NCBI GenBank assembly: GCA_014338405.1
Contig: JTDE01002234.1
Span: forward strand, 47,112 to 111,111
Source of the DNA: Paragonimus skrjabini miyazakii
Lineage: Eukaryota > Platyhelminthes > Trematoda > Plagiorchiida > Troglotrematidae
DNA: 64,000 nt
Direction: 5' to 3'
Both the position numbers and the translations under genes were made by a program. The notes under the pieces are model-generated. The model saw nothing but the letters and a program-made list of their open reading frames with translations. It searched no databases and was not told the DNA's origin. Below are positions 1 through 11,051 of this stretch, piece by piece. Within the stretch, counting starts at the first letter, position 1, and each line of letters begins with the position of its first letter.

Positions 1-193
1 TACGCGTTGGGTAATAACGAGGAAGTTAATCAACTTCAATTATTTACTGGACGAATAACCCAGGGAGTCAATTTACCTTCACGTACGGAGCAACACGTTT
101 AAAACTCCTCTAGTACCCGTCGCTCATCACGGGCTCCGAAATCGGTCGACCCTTTTATCTACGCCTAATTCGAAGCTGACCGAAAGGGAGTGG

Positions 194-406
194 TGTTGTG
201 TGTGTGTACATTCTTTGCAATGCCAAAACGTTCACCTCATATTTGATTGGCTACTCACACACTCGCGTGATACATCTCGACTATGATTGGTTTAATTCTA
301 ACTCGTTCACTAATTTAATGCCCCTTGTGTGCGCCTGCTCGGCAGGTTGCATACATACTAGTTACGCTCGTTACCACTGCCTTATGTTCTGATTTACGAT
401 ACAACA
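194..406 (+). repeat. Solo LTR of the same Ty3/gypsy family as the element at 46.9-50.7 kb
   Basis: This stretch matches, in the opposite orientation, the 5' LTR at 50509-50711, including shared blocks around the words TTGATTGGCTACTCACACAC and TTTACGATACAACA. Similarity begins at TGTTGT and stops at ACAACA in both copies, which are the inverted ends expected of an LTR (TG...CA). No gag follows, so it is a lone LTR or LTR fragment. I see no clear target-site duplication: the flanks are GTGG on the left and GCCAT on the right. Small open frames across it are by-products. Confidence 0.62.
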
Positions 407-473
407 GCCATGCCTTACGAATGTTATCTAATCACCAGCTACATTGTGCCTTGTTCGCGAGTAATGGGCTAGG

Positions 474-578
474 CTGGAAGTGGCAGCCTGATGGTCAGCG
501 CATGATTTGGGTTCGGAGTATGAAGGCATTTACTCTGAGTCTTGTTTCAGTAGGGCGCTCCCAGCTTCCTCGTTAAGG
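474..578 (+). pseudogene. Scrap of a LINE open reading frame, extreme C-terminal region
   Basis: One frame reads WKWQPDGQRMIWVRSMKAF and then a VGRSQLP block. This resembles the C-terminal segment of the LINEs elsewhere in the window (ARGGQMMTWCRQTKSF then VRLPDRGPRD in copy B near 21570-21660). Only about 35 residues are recognisable and a stop follows at once. It is a short broken fragment beside the solo LTR. The match is weak and could be refuted by alignment. Confidence 0.4.
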
Positions 579-2446
579 TCCGAAGAACAATTAATACTTT
601 TAGTTTTGATATAGCAAAGAACAGAAGTCAATTGCACTCGTGTTACAAGTCTGTGTATGCATCGTTGTAACCTTTTCTTTATTTCTCTTCATTTGTTTCC
701 TGCTTCCCATTTCACGTAACTTTCCCCCTCATATTGTGGCACCTTTGTCAATCCTGTGGGTTTTACGTGTTAAATACACACATCCCCGCCATCCGTCTAC
801 ATCAGCCGTGAATTTTCGTGGGGGTGTCGGACTATTTATGTGAGCGGAACACAGCGAAAACTACGAACTAAGTAAACTAACACGTCTTAATCCGGGTCAA
901 CGGAACGAAGGGGGATACCAAAGCAATTTTCCAACTATGTTGAAATGTTGTGGCACATTGTAAAGAACCAGTGTCAACAGTAGTTCGACAATTTATGACC
1001 TCAGATCAATTCTTTAGGACACATTACCTAACCAATAACCAAAGACTTATTCGGGTCACAGAAGCAGTATAAATAACAGATGTGACTATGTACTGAAGAA
1101 CTCGTAAGTTATTTTATCATTCTGCTTTACAATGCCTATCGAGGTCTTCTGTGCAGAAACCCACAAAATGTGCCACCCGGTGATTCTCTAGGTGCATCGT
1201 ATAACATACCCGAAGAGAATAAGATGTTGTTCTTTCAATAGGCGGATCTGTTGTAATGGTTGCTGTGTCAGAATGAAATTTCTGGTAGCCGTTGAATGCA
1301 CAATTTCACCAGTCTCAAGAATTTTTATCAAAGATCTGCAATAAACATAACACCTTAGAACACTACTCATTGAGAGCAGTGAAAGTGGAGAAATTCGGCT
1401 GTTAAATAAGCTCAACAAAACATAAAAATTGTGTTGGCTTTAAGGTGTAAAGCGGACTCTTTAGGTGATTTGGTAGTTTCTTTCTGCAATGACGGTTGAA
1501 TACTTACAAGTTGTAGAGGAGCAGAAAGGAAGGGCACTGCTACTGTTTACATGTACGTCGTTTTCAAGTGGTTCAATGTAAGCTGTCAGCACACACAGTG
1601 TTTGTTGCCACAAAAATCAACAGAACATCACCAGGTATCTCCAGTCTAAACAATAGGTACAAAAAATAGCCACAATCGTAAACAGTAGTTTGTTAACGTT
1701 AGTTTCACATCAACTTTTCATTTGTCCCTTAGAGCCCACACTTGAGTACAAGAGAGACTTGACATGATAGCTGTCCATAGATCACTCCAAGACAGTCAGT
1801 CAAATAATAACAATAATTAGTCTATCATACTGTGAATTCTAATAAAAAACGATTTGTTCCCGTCCAGACCATTAAACAATATTATCAAGTTTCATGCGCT
1901 CAAATCCAATCCAGTTCAATACGAAATTGATCAAGTTTCGGTAGAACATTTGCTCACCACAAGCTGTTCTATACGGTTTTTGTAAATCTTGGTTTTGATT
2001 GAACACTGGCAATATTTCGTGGTTTTCCATATTAACCGCAATTGGTCGAGCCCTTTGAGACAATAAGGAACGAGAGCACACTGACGATCAGCCCAAATGA
2101 ACAGGTTGCTGCAATAAGGGAATCCTGTGAACTTATAGTTAAATGGAAGTGCAGTACCGAATCGATGATATAGTAAAACGTACCAATGGTTGACTCTAAC
2201 CAAATTCAAGTTCCTACCGAAAACGTTCGTGATTAGATCGATGGGAAACAAAAAAAACGATTGGAACGCCAATCATAGTGGATTAGTTATAGATAAGAAA
2301 AATCAAACCGTGTCGCAATGCAACGAGTATACACGACACTGAACACCACACCCGACCTGCTTAAGGTAAAAACTATCTATGCGTTCCAAACTCGGGTGCA
2401 TTAATGTGATTGCTCTAGAGAATTTATATGCGTTTCTATCATCATG
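579..2446. other. No recognised gene or element
   Basis: I see only short open frames, under 115 codons, with no family motif on either strand and no copy of the repeats found elsewhere. The region is AT-rich and may be intergenic DNA or old repeat. Confidence 0.5.
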
Positions 2447-2456
2447 CCATAGATCG

Positions 2457-2865
2457 ATAAACAGATCGAGAATAACACAACGTTACAAGCAAGTTGTACT
2501 AATCTGCGTTTCAACCGCCTCGGATGACCTTCCTCAGGAGTGCTGTAATCGAAATCACATTAACGAAGGAACAGAGGTCACGTGGGATTTGCCGTGGTTA
2601 GGTCAGTTTGTGTTGCATCCGAACTGATGCCACGTAGATTGACCTAACCATAGCAAACCTCCCGTGACCTCTAATCCTTTGGTACTGTGATTTCGATTAC
2701 AACACTGCTGAAGAATGCTACCCGAGGCGGTTGAAAGGTACAGTATTACAACTTACTCGTAACGTTATGTTATTCTCAATCCATTTATCAGTAACATGTT
2801 AGACATGACGCCCAAGCTGTTTGACTTCATTCGTACCAAGTTTGATACGGATATCTTACAATATA
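2457..2865 (+). repeat. Complete copy of a palindromic (hairpin) retroposon with target-site duplication
   Basis: A 409-bp unit is flanked by the exact 10-bp direct repeat CCATAGATCG (2447-2456 and 2866-2875), a target-site duplication. Positions about 2469-2606 and 2639-2781 are inverted repeats, so the transcript would fold into one long hairpin with a loop near 2622. A unique tail (about 2782-2865) ends GATATCTTACA. The same tail ends the insertions inside LINE copies A and C, where the left end is truncated, as expected for target-primed reverse transcription. Each arm, read toward its tail side, contains a hammerhead-like core: CTGANGA, a short stem, then GAAA. It encodes no protein, so it is non-autonomous. 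Confidence 0.75.
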
Positions 2866-2875
2866 CCATAGATCG

Positions 2876-3799
2876 TTTACTGGAAATTGGTCCACAGATC
2901 ACAGAACATGTTTCTGTTCTAATAAAATGTGATGTTTTCAGTCACAGGATAACAAATAAAATTGTTGTGCTGCATCATGTTTGGCTAATTAACCAGTATG
3001 TAGTTTGGTTATGAGTTCGAACCGATACTCTGATTTCTTTTACTATTGAGCTTTCTGCCGGTCAAAATTCGGCTCCATTCAGTTCAGGTGTGTCAATAGT
3101 TGTATGACTGATGGTTGTGTTTCTGAGCTAATCATGAGATTCCTTAAGTGTTTTTATTTTCCACAGATTGCTTGCTGGTTCCAGAGTGGTTCAGATCACA
3201 TTACTTCATCCATTTATGAACCTTACATACCGTCAATATGCATCACCTTTCGTTGATTAGCATTTACACCACCGACCAGAAAATTGACATAAAAGAGTCA
3301 CCTGTTGATAATCGAATGGTTCAGGTGTATGCTAGGATCAGCCAACTCTCAAACCGATCATTCAGAATTATGGCGGAATAACAAACTGTTGGGTGTCAAT
3401 TCATTGAGAGTTAATAGTGTAACAAAGTACAGACGTTTGCTGCTGGCGAGGTTTCATGATCGTTTCGCTGAGCCGTCATTCACTGAACTGATCAACATGC
3501 TGTTTTTAAACACTTACTTTACTGCTGTAACATATCACAGTACTTTATATAAATTTTTCAGAGTCTTTCTAACTTTGAATAACTTTCCAGTTGACAGTAC
3601 TAATGATAACCCGATACTCTACACTCTGCGACCGGTGCCGTGTGTATAGACTTATAACGCAGAGATGATGGGGGTGATGTGAGCCACAAATTGGTGTACT
3701 ACAAGTCGCAAATGACCTACCTGTCCCAAGAGCTATAACTTCGATTTAGTTGCCGAAGGACAATTTAGTGAAATATACGTGGCAAAAAGTAGATAAAAA
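2876..3799. other. No recognised gene
   Basis: This flank lies between the palindromic retroposon and LINE copy A. The longest frame (3305-3649, +, 114 codons) has no motif I recognise and no splice or coding signals I would rely on. Confidence 0.5.
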
Positions 3800-3969
3800 G
3801 AACCGCATCAGGCAACACCGGCAAACTCATTAAGCTGATCCATGCCACTGGTCCCAGGCGACCGTGTGTCAGTGAGGCAAATGACATACTAAATTATAAT
3901 AAGTCCAGAAGGCTAGAACGTTGGGCGGCACACTTTGAGGGTCAATTTAGCTGGCCTCCTACTTTTACC

Positions 3970-5829
3970 GTGCTACCTCCACAAACTTCTGATGTAACGC
4001 CCTGGTCAGTAGATTTAGAACCAACCACTGAGACTGAGGTTCGCAATTGCATCTCGGCTCTCAATCGTAATAAGGCTGTCCGTCCAGATGATCTCGTGCC
4101 CGCACTTTTTAAAGAAGGTGGAGAGGTGTTAGTTGAGGCCTTGACTCAGCTGTTTCAACTTGTGTGGATGACGGAGACCATCCCTTCGTGCTGGAGTCAC
4201 TCGATAGTAGTTACTATATTCAAGAAGGGAGACCCGGGTCTTTTGCGAAAACCATAGGGTAATTACTTTGACCCTAGTCATTTCAAGGGTTCTAGCATCC
4301 ATTGTACTTCGTCGACTCATTGAAGTTCGGGACGCAAACATTAGGAAAGAACAGGCAGGGTTTCGTCCTGGCCGAGGATGTATAGATCACATTTTTACTC
4401 CTCATCAAATTCCGGAACAGTGTCGTGTATACCGCCGGCCAACAATTGCCGTATTTCTCGACTATAAAGGTGCGTTCGATTCGGTGAATCGATCTACACT
4501 TTTAGAGTCGCTTAAACGCAAGTGTGTACCGACTAAGTATGTGAACATACTGTCGGCGCTTTATTCCCATACTTCTGCTCAGGTTAGGACTTACCGCGAA
4601 CTGTTTGACAATTTCAGTACCAGGAACGGCGTACGTCAAAGCTGTCCCCCACATTTCACCATTTTTGTTCAATTTCGTTATGGACAAAATAGTGGAGGAC
4701 TGTCTGCGGTAGTCACAAGATGCCGGCGTGGATCTCCTACCTGGTAGAAGACTGACTGATCTTGATTATGCTGATGACAAGATGTTGCTGTTTGACAACT
4801 TTCAAACAACGCTAAATGCATTTCAACCACCTCGGGTGGCCTTTCTCAGGAGTGTTGTAATCGAAATCACACCAACAATTACAACACTCCTGAGGAAGGC
4901 CACCCGAGGTGGTTGAAACGTAGAGTATTACAACTTGCCATAACGTTGTGTTATTCTCAATCCATTTATCAATAACATGTTAAACACGACGCCCAAACTG
5001 TTTGACTTCATGCGTACAAAATTTGGTGCGGATATCTTACAACGCTAAATGCAGTTTCACGTTGTGCTAAATATTTCGGAATGCGCTTTGCAGCCTCAAA
5101 ATGCAAAGTGCTTCTGCAAGATTGCTGTGATTACGTAGATTTAATGTTAGATAATGAAGCCATGGAGGTTGTTGTTCGGTTTGTATACCTGGGAAGCTGC
5201 ATCGGCGGCGGCGGCGACGGAGGTGTAGGGTATGGACTAAAGACGCGTATTTCCAAGGCTAGGGCTGTGTTCGCTAATCTGGCATCTATGGCGACAGAAA
5301 GGTATCTCTCTGAAGCTTAAAGGTCGCGTATATCAGACAACAGTGACGGCTGTATTACCATATGGCAGCGAAATCTGGCCCTTCAGGGTAGAGGACGTGA
5401 ACCGTCATTAGGTATTTGACCACTGATGTCAGTCGCTCGTATCGGGCGGCACCAGTGAGGGAGCAACTAGAAGGTTAGGAAGCGAGTGTTTGGCACCGAT
5501 TGTCAAACGAGCTCTTTCGTTCAGTCCTTACACTTGCACAGACATAGATGGTTAGGTCATGTACTAAGAATGCTAGCTAGTCGTTTGCCACACCGAGCAC
5601 TGTTTGCCGACGCTGCGGTCGATTGGCGCGAGATGGACAGATGATGACCTGGTGTAGACAAACGAAATCGTTCACGAAGGGATTGGCCACTGTAGATCGG
5701 GTTCGTCTTCTGGGCTGGAGCCCTCGCGACTCACAGGGTCGGTGGATTGAGATGTTAGACGAGATGGCGGCTAACGGAGCTTAGTGGCGTGAACGTTGTC
5801 GTTGTTTGGTCGAGTTATCTGTGAATTGA
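3970..5829 (+). pseudogene. LINE reverse transcriptase, broken (copy A)
   Basis: The product would be a reverse transcriptase copying LINE RNA at the nicked target. Visible blocks in order are the N-terminal RT region (EVRNCISALNRNKAV, 4037-4081), QAGFRPGRGC (about 4351-4380), motif A FLDYKGAFDSV with its first catalytic Asp (about 4456-4490), GVRQSC, and the catalytic box LDYADD (about 4763-4780). The C-terminal block AASKCKVLL follows at 5093, then the GSE.W segment near 5370. The frame is lost near 4255, again near 4640-4660, and at a TAG near 4713. The hairpin insertion separates YADD from the thumb region. The last in-frame stop is at 5827-5829. It cannot make an active enzyme. Confidence 0.88.
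4821..5038 (+). repeat. Hairpin retroposon inserted into the LINE A reverse transcriptase
   Basis: The insertion is bounded by the 15-bp direct repeat ACAACGCTAAATGCA (4806-4820 and 5039-5053). Joining the flanks restores the LINE frame ...FQTTLNAVSRCAKYFG, so the empty site can be inferred. The unit is a 5'-truncated version of the element at 2457-2865: it starts inside the left arm at TTTCAACCACCTCGG, folds back at about 4870-4885, and ends with the same tail GATATCTTAC. The right arm has the core CTGAGGA, a CCACC/GGTGG stem, then GAAAC. Confidence 0.85.
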
Positions 5830-6102
5830 GTGCACTTAATGACGCGGGGCGGTGAAAGCCGCAAGGAAGCTGTCTTGCTGATGACACTTTACTTTCACTT
5901 ACAGCTCGGTTATTTGTTTGCAAGGTGTAGGCGCCTTAATGTTGTATGTTTGAGTGTAGACGTAGCTATTTTTAGTGGTTGGGTCCCCTTTCCTTTTTTT
6001 CTTCTCTCTTCCTATACAGGGTTTGCTTTGTCTTCTTCGTGGTTGTGTGGCAGTTAAGCATCAGTGTGAACCACTGATGTATTGCTGTCTATGATGATGA
6101 TA

Positions 6103-8559
6103 TAATTGTCAGACAGGTCAGACGGCAATCCTGTCAGGGTGCAACACCAGTTCATATATCCGTATATTATAGTCACGATCGATGCTTGAATCAAACTCCT
6201 TGCAAGGTTGGATGTGATGACGTTTAAAGAACTTGGGCTAAATGTAGGTGTACATTTCTTGTGCATGTTGGGTCACATGCATACGCTCTTTGGTCCATAC
6301 GGCATTGATCATAATAGACTAATCAACCGCAACGGTTATTCGCGTTGAACCGTTAAAACGACTGACAACAGACAAAAGGTCACTGGATGTTTGGCAGTTA
6401 AGTGCGATACCGTAATGTACTAATATGGATACTTTCATGCGCAGATTGGTCCGGAACATCGGAGTTGCCGTTTCTTCATGTCCACCGACGTATTAGTTGT
6501 GAAGTTTAACAAAACAGACTGAGGCTGCAAAGGCACGTCGAACTTATAAGTTTGTGCATTAAGAAGATCCCTGATAATGAGTTCTTGTCTCTGTAGTCGT
6601 GATGAGTGACTGTCTTACAAGGTGGTTGCGTTCACCGTACTGTGTAACAAGGTCAGTGAAACTTAGTGTGAAACAGATGGGTCGTCAAGAAAACCCTACT
6701 TTAAAGTGATCACTCAGCGATCAAAAGATGGCGGCTAACCGTGAACACAGTCAATGAACTCGTTGATTTCCCCTCGCAAATTCAGTCCCCATCCACAGGA
6801 TTTTGATTGTGTTTGGATTCACCAAGCAGAAATATAAATAATATGACTCCTGTCCCTTGCGAATAAAACTGATAGTGAGGTGTATCGTATCTACACTCAG
6901 CCAATCCAGCGCGGTTGAGAAAACAACGTACAATTTAGCCGCCACATTGTGAACAAGACATGAGGGATTAGTGGACAACTGTATATAGCTTCGGTTATTA
7001 TTAATGTAGCCACGTGTCCCAGTATACCTAACGGATTTGGACAGCGATGAAGCCGGCTGTGGAGTGCACAACAAGAAGGCACTGTATTGTTTACATCTAT
7101 TGGAGGGTAGTGTGGAAAGTTACAAAATAAAACATTAGATGACTCAGAATTTGCTTGTTCCGTTAAATAAACTTGAACCAGCTTTGATGCCTATAAGATA
7201 AATCCAAGCACAAGAGGATCGATACGACTGAAAACTCATCGGATTTAACGTTTAAGTGTCCGTTACATTGTTTACATAGGATTTTTTTTCGGTTAACGAA
7301 TGAGAACAGTGCTAAAATTCAGTGTTCAATTACTCGTCAAGATTGGCATTCCAATTACAAACACTTCGTCATCCCACAAAATGACATCGTAAAGCCAACA
7401 TGCATTGATCACACATGCGGCATGAACAATGATAAACATGGTCAACTGGGACCATACAGACAGATATGGAGAGTTAACAAAATATTGCTGCTAACGCAGT
7501 TGGTGGCTCAGAAAAATGCAGAAATTTCGAAACACCGCTTCCCAACAATAACCTACGCCGAACTCCACTTCCGTTTATCGTTGCTGCTAAGTCTATATTT
7601 CAGTTCACAAGGCTGATAGCCTGATGGTCAACTTTTGTGCAATGATAGATAACGGCTTCCGGCGTCTCAATTGCAAACTAGCTGAGACGAACTCAGATGT
7701 GAGGTTACTACGTGCATATGACCTGCATCACGCAAGCCCTGAAATTTTGATTTTGTATAAGTACAAGGGGAACAAACATTGTTGTTTAGGCATACACTTT
7801 GCACACTGCGTGGCTAATCAACACAATCATGATCGTCTGATCAGACAGTTCCGCGCACAATCCAGAGACATAAAAAGAGTAACAATTACATACATGATAA
7901 CTAAACGTAAATGTGAAGCTACTGTAAACTTAATATTGCAGGAGACTGATAAGAACTAATATCATGTTATTTTGTACACCAAAAATATAGCACAACAAAA
8001 AGTAAACGTGCGTGAAGATCTGAAGGCACCGCACTGGTCGGATGAGTATTTTGATCATTTACCCAGTCACACTCACGACTTCTATGATACCCCCCAAAAA
8101 ATGCTGAAGTAGTTCAAGAATGATGGACTTTGTTAGACATAGCTTAACCCAACAGAAGACCTCTACTAATCACCGCAGACAAAATCATCACCAAGGAGTC
8201 CCCTGACGTGCATTATTGTGATGAACATGAAAGAAGTAAGTGGAATTCTACACTTCCATCACCATCATTGTCAGCGTTTGAGCAGAACGTGGGAGCTGCT
8301 GCTTAAGCTATCAATGGTTTTGACAACGGTTTGCTAAGTAGCATAGCAATAGATCGGAGCAAATGTACAGAGGACGAGCGAAAAAGAAGAGACAGTGGCG
8401 TTCAGAAAGAAAGAAAAGTCAACAACCTTAAGAATGTGGGCTCGTCTTCGACCATTTTGCGCTGCCTTATCAAAGTGTCTCCAACCAGCGGTGTGGATAG
8501 TCTCGAACTCACCAACCGAACAGACAGTACCTAGAAACTTTGCTTAGAGGGCTGTTAAA
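6103..8559. other. No recognised gene
   Basis: The longest frames (6751-7074 minus, 7624-7959 plus) show no conserved motif. I see no copy of the window's repeats here. One could be a decayed exon or old transposon piece, but nothing in the sequence supports naming it. Confidence 0.45.
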
Positions 8560-9330
8560 GGTCTTCATAGCCCGTGATCATTTTATTGTCTGGTTACCTT
8601 GCGGTTTCTTCCAACCATCAACAGACATACTGAAAAAAGCAAGACGATGCTTTGGTGTACAGAGTACGTGGCTCAAACAGAGAATAAGGTGCATTTTCAA
8701 TATCTCCGTTGTCGGTCGTGAACTTGCACGTTTCCAAAATGCGAGCCGACGGACTATTACGTTGCTCATACAGTCGGCCCACTTAATACAGGTTGACTGA
8801 CGGAGAAAACGGCGACCGAATACCGAGAGTCTATACGCATCTTCTACGTGAATGAGCCAGCTATCTAATCCATAAATCAGACGTGACAACACACACGCAT
8901 TGTACATCCTGTCTTCAATTAATAAACAAACATCCCCGCAACGCCTCAAGTGACGAAGAATAGTGAACGCTGCACATGCTTTCGCCATCCCCGTGAGCAA
9001 TAATACAAGCAGATAAGAGGATATTACACGGACAGATGAAACGATTAACAGTGTCAAGTGGTCTACCTACAATAACAACAAAATCGGCGCTAACCCAATC
9101 TTGTAATAACACTATAAACTTTGAAGATATAAAGTACATACCATGCAGACTAGTCACGTCATTTAATCGGTTTAGCATAGTAAACATATTCTCCACAGAA
9201 CAAACTAAGGTAATGTCGTCCACATACCCAATGTCAGTCGGCTTACTACTTGACTGGAACTTCACTCCGAGATCCTGGAAAACTTCGAGTGTTCCTTCCA
9301 GCCTCCCGAGCTGCAGTGAGGCGACAAAGT
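8560..9330 (-). pseudogene. LINE reverse transcriptase, 3' half only (fragment F)
   Basis: Read on the minus strand, it enters the RT just before the catalytic box, as KFQSSSKPTDIGYVDDITLV (9265 downward), where YVDD stands for the usual YADD. It continues through a degenerate SKF.VLLQDW block and YNACVLSRLIYGLDSW, and ends at GWKKPQGNQTI near 8590. There is at least one frame change around 9000-9060. It abuts the PLE at about 9330 and stops at the LINE word TGTCGCCTCAC. The same breakpoint occurs in the inverted fragment G. Confidence 0.8.
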
Positions 9331-9333
9331 ATG

Positions 9334-10253
9334 ATGGATGCCGATTTTGATCATTTTGTTACTCTTTTACATTACTTTAATTCCACTCATCGAAATCTCC
9401 GTGTCACTAATGAACAAGAACTAGATAACTCACTACCATTCATAGACGTCCTTATTTCTAGGCGTTTTGACGGTGCATTTAGTAGGTCTGTTTATCAAAA
9501 AGCCACATGGAGTGGGCAGTACCTACAATTCTCTTCACTCGCGCCCGTGGCTTATAAACGTAGTTTAGTGCGAACCATTTTTCGTCGAGCAAGGAAAATA
9601 TGCACAGCCGATCATCTAAAGTCTGAAGAGGAGCTCTTGAAGAGTGTTCTGCTGGCGAATGGATATCGGGCCGAATTTATTGAAATTCATTGCAGGGAAC
9701 GAGTGGCTACCCCCAACCATAGTCAGCGCTGAAGAAGCAGGTTTTTATCACAATTCCTTACACAGGTGACCATAATATTACCGACGTAGGTCGAAAGTTG
9801 AAATCAGCCATTGATCGCACATCGCGCAGCGGAATTGCGCTTGTTGCTTTCCACCCGCAAGATGAGTCTCTACTGCCCCGATTGTTCTTTCCCGGCAAAC
9901 TCCGCTTCTCATGCTATCCACCAGTTCACTTGCAGTTGCGATGACTCATACATTGGCAGAACAGACCGAAACTTACGCCAAAGGCGAAGCACATCCCCAA
10001 GTGGCCGGTGCAAACAATGACTCAATGTGGGTCAGTATCCCAACACCCAAACAGAAATCCGGCGTCTGCGATCACGAAACACCTAATCACAATATGTCAT
10101 GTGGTTGACCCCGTCACTTTGTTCATGGTTCTATTGCACAACCGTAACCCTAGGCTGTTGGTGTTCTCCGAGGTATTGTTGATCAAGCGTCACGCATCGG
10201 CCCTTCGTTGGCAAAAGGTGCTGACGCAATCAATTTCGTTACCGTGGCAGTGA
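9334..10253 (+). pseudogene. PLE reverse transcriptase C-terminus plus GIY-YIG endonuclease, broken
   Basis: The first frame (about 9340-9710) reads LPFIDVLISRRFDGAFSRSV and then YQKATWSGQYL, the signature of the PLE RT thumb (LPFLDV..R...G...SVYRKPT..G.Y). A frame change near 9730 leads into LKKQVFITIPYTGDHNITDV, the PLE linker. A second shift gives HQFTCSCDDSYIGRTDRNLR (about 9920-9980), the GIY-YIG nuclease with Cys residues in the CxC pattern. A third shift near 9985-10010 leads into SAITKHL, HVVDPVT and LLIKRHASAL, the C-terminal block, ending at the stop near 10253. Three frame changes in about 900 bp make this a pseudogene. Confidence 0.8.
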
Positions 10254-10330
10254 ACCCTGATTGTTACCATGTGACGCTCGTTCATTTAACTGTTCTGTCG
10301 CTACGCGCTTAACTTATATAACCGAATGTT

Positions 10331-10382
10331 CTATGTAATCGACTGATGAGACTAAACGAAATGTTTGCATCTCGCAATGTGT
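10331..10382 (+). ncRNA. Hammerhead ribozyme motif at the PLE 3' end (decayed)
   Basis: Core CTGATGA (10343-10349) and GAAA (10358-10361) are present. Helix III is ATG (10361-10363) with CAT (10368-10370) around a TTTG loop. The predicted cleavage triplet ATC ends at 10371. Helix I has only three pairs adjoining the core (10340-10342 with 10372-10374), and helix II (GACTAAAC) pairs poorly, so this copy is probably inactive. The arrangement (type I, short helix III) is that described for PLE ribozymes. Confidence 0.5.
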
Positions 10383-10399
10383 GTCTTCTTGCCGTCTTA

Positions 10400-11051
10400 G
10401 TGGACACTTTAAGCTTATCCGTACTACTGTCCCGAGGTAACCGTCTGTCAGTAAAGCTATCAGCGAGGCAGATTGAACACTCGTCTGTAATAAGCCTAGA
10501 AGGTTACAGCGTTGGACTGACCAATGGGAGTCAATTTAACTGGCCTCCTGCTGCTACCGTGTTGCCCCCAGAACCTTGTAGTGTATCACCCTGGTCGGTA
10601 GATTTGAAACCGCCACTGATACTGAGATGAGCAATGGTATTTCGGTTCTTAGACGTAATAGGGCTGATAACCCAGATGATCTCATGCCGGCACTTTTTAA
10701 AGGAGGTGGGGAAGCGTTAGTGGAGCTTTTGATTCAGTCGTCTTAACTTGTGTGGACAATGGCTACCATCTCTCCTTGCTGGGTCACTTGATAATGGTTC
10801 TCATATTCAAGAAAAGTCCAGGGATCTTGAAAAAACCATAAAGGAGTTGGCTTGACTCCAGTCATTTGTCGCCTCACTGCGGCTCGGGAGACTGGAAGGA
10901 ACACTCGAAGTTTTCCAGGATCTCGGAGTGAAGTTCCAGTCAAGTAGTAAGCCGACTGACATTGGGTATGTGGACGACATTACCTCAGTTTGTTCTGTGG
11001 AGAATATGTTTACTATGCTAAACCGATTAAATGACGTGACTAGTCTGCATG
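10400..11051 (+). pseudogene. LINE fragment G with an internal deletion
   Basis: Positions 10400-10860 match the linker and N-terminal RT region of copies A-C (SQFNWPPA, then SPWSVDLKP in one frame, DDLMPALFK further on), with frameshifts. At about 10866 the sequence jumps to TGTCGCCTCAC and the region before the catalytic box, reading SKPTDIGYVDDITSV. About 450 bp of RT is missing. The segment 10867-11051 is a near-identical inverted copy of 9142-9330. It ends abruptly at 11051, where fragment H begins in the other orientation. Confidence 0.75.

Larger units (their letters stand above)
3800..6102 (+). mobile_element. LINE (non-LTR retrotransposon) copy A, 5'-truncated
   Basis: Homology with copies B and C starts near 3800, inside the linker between endonuclease and reverse transcriptase. 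It runs through the reverse transcriptase, the C-terminal domain and a 3' UTR to a tail of ATGATGATGATATA near 6090-6102. The 3' UTR contains the block TGTGGCAGTTAAGCATCAGT shared with the other copies. A short triplet-repeat tail rather than poly(A) is typical of RTE-like LINEs; the exact clade is not assigned. The copy lacks the endonuclease, so it is a truncated insertion. It carries the hairpin insertion at 4821-5038. Confidence 0.88.
9331..10420 (+). mobile_element. Penelope-like element (PLE), 5'-truncated
   Basis: The element contains the C-terminal part of a PLE reverse transcriptase, the linker and the GIY-YIG endonuclease, followed by a 3' segment holding a hammerhead-ribozyme motif. 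A related segment ends the remnant at 12086-12945. PLEs are a distinct retroelement class that nick DNA with a GIY-YIG nuclease and carry hammerhead motifs in their terminal repeats (known biology). The core RT motifs are absent, so this copy is 5'-truncated. LINE fragments in opposite orientations lie on both sides. Confidence 0.8.

Noticed and set aside
4129..4341. Open frames antisense to the LINE RT (also 4502-4687, 20325-20510, 25885-26070)
   Set aside because: They recur only because the LINE recurs; the sense strand carries the RT motifs.
4885..4945. Calling the LINE-borne hairpin an active hammerhead ribozyme
   Set aside because: CTGAGGA, the CCACC/GGTGG stem and GAAAC are present, but I could not pair a helix I next to the core, so I keep it as hammerhead-like only.
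6061..6102. Microsatellite (ATG)n as an independent repeat
   Set aside because: It is the 3' tail of the LINE, found at the end of each copy.
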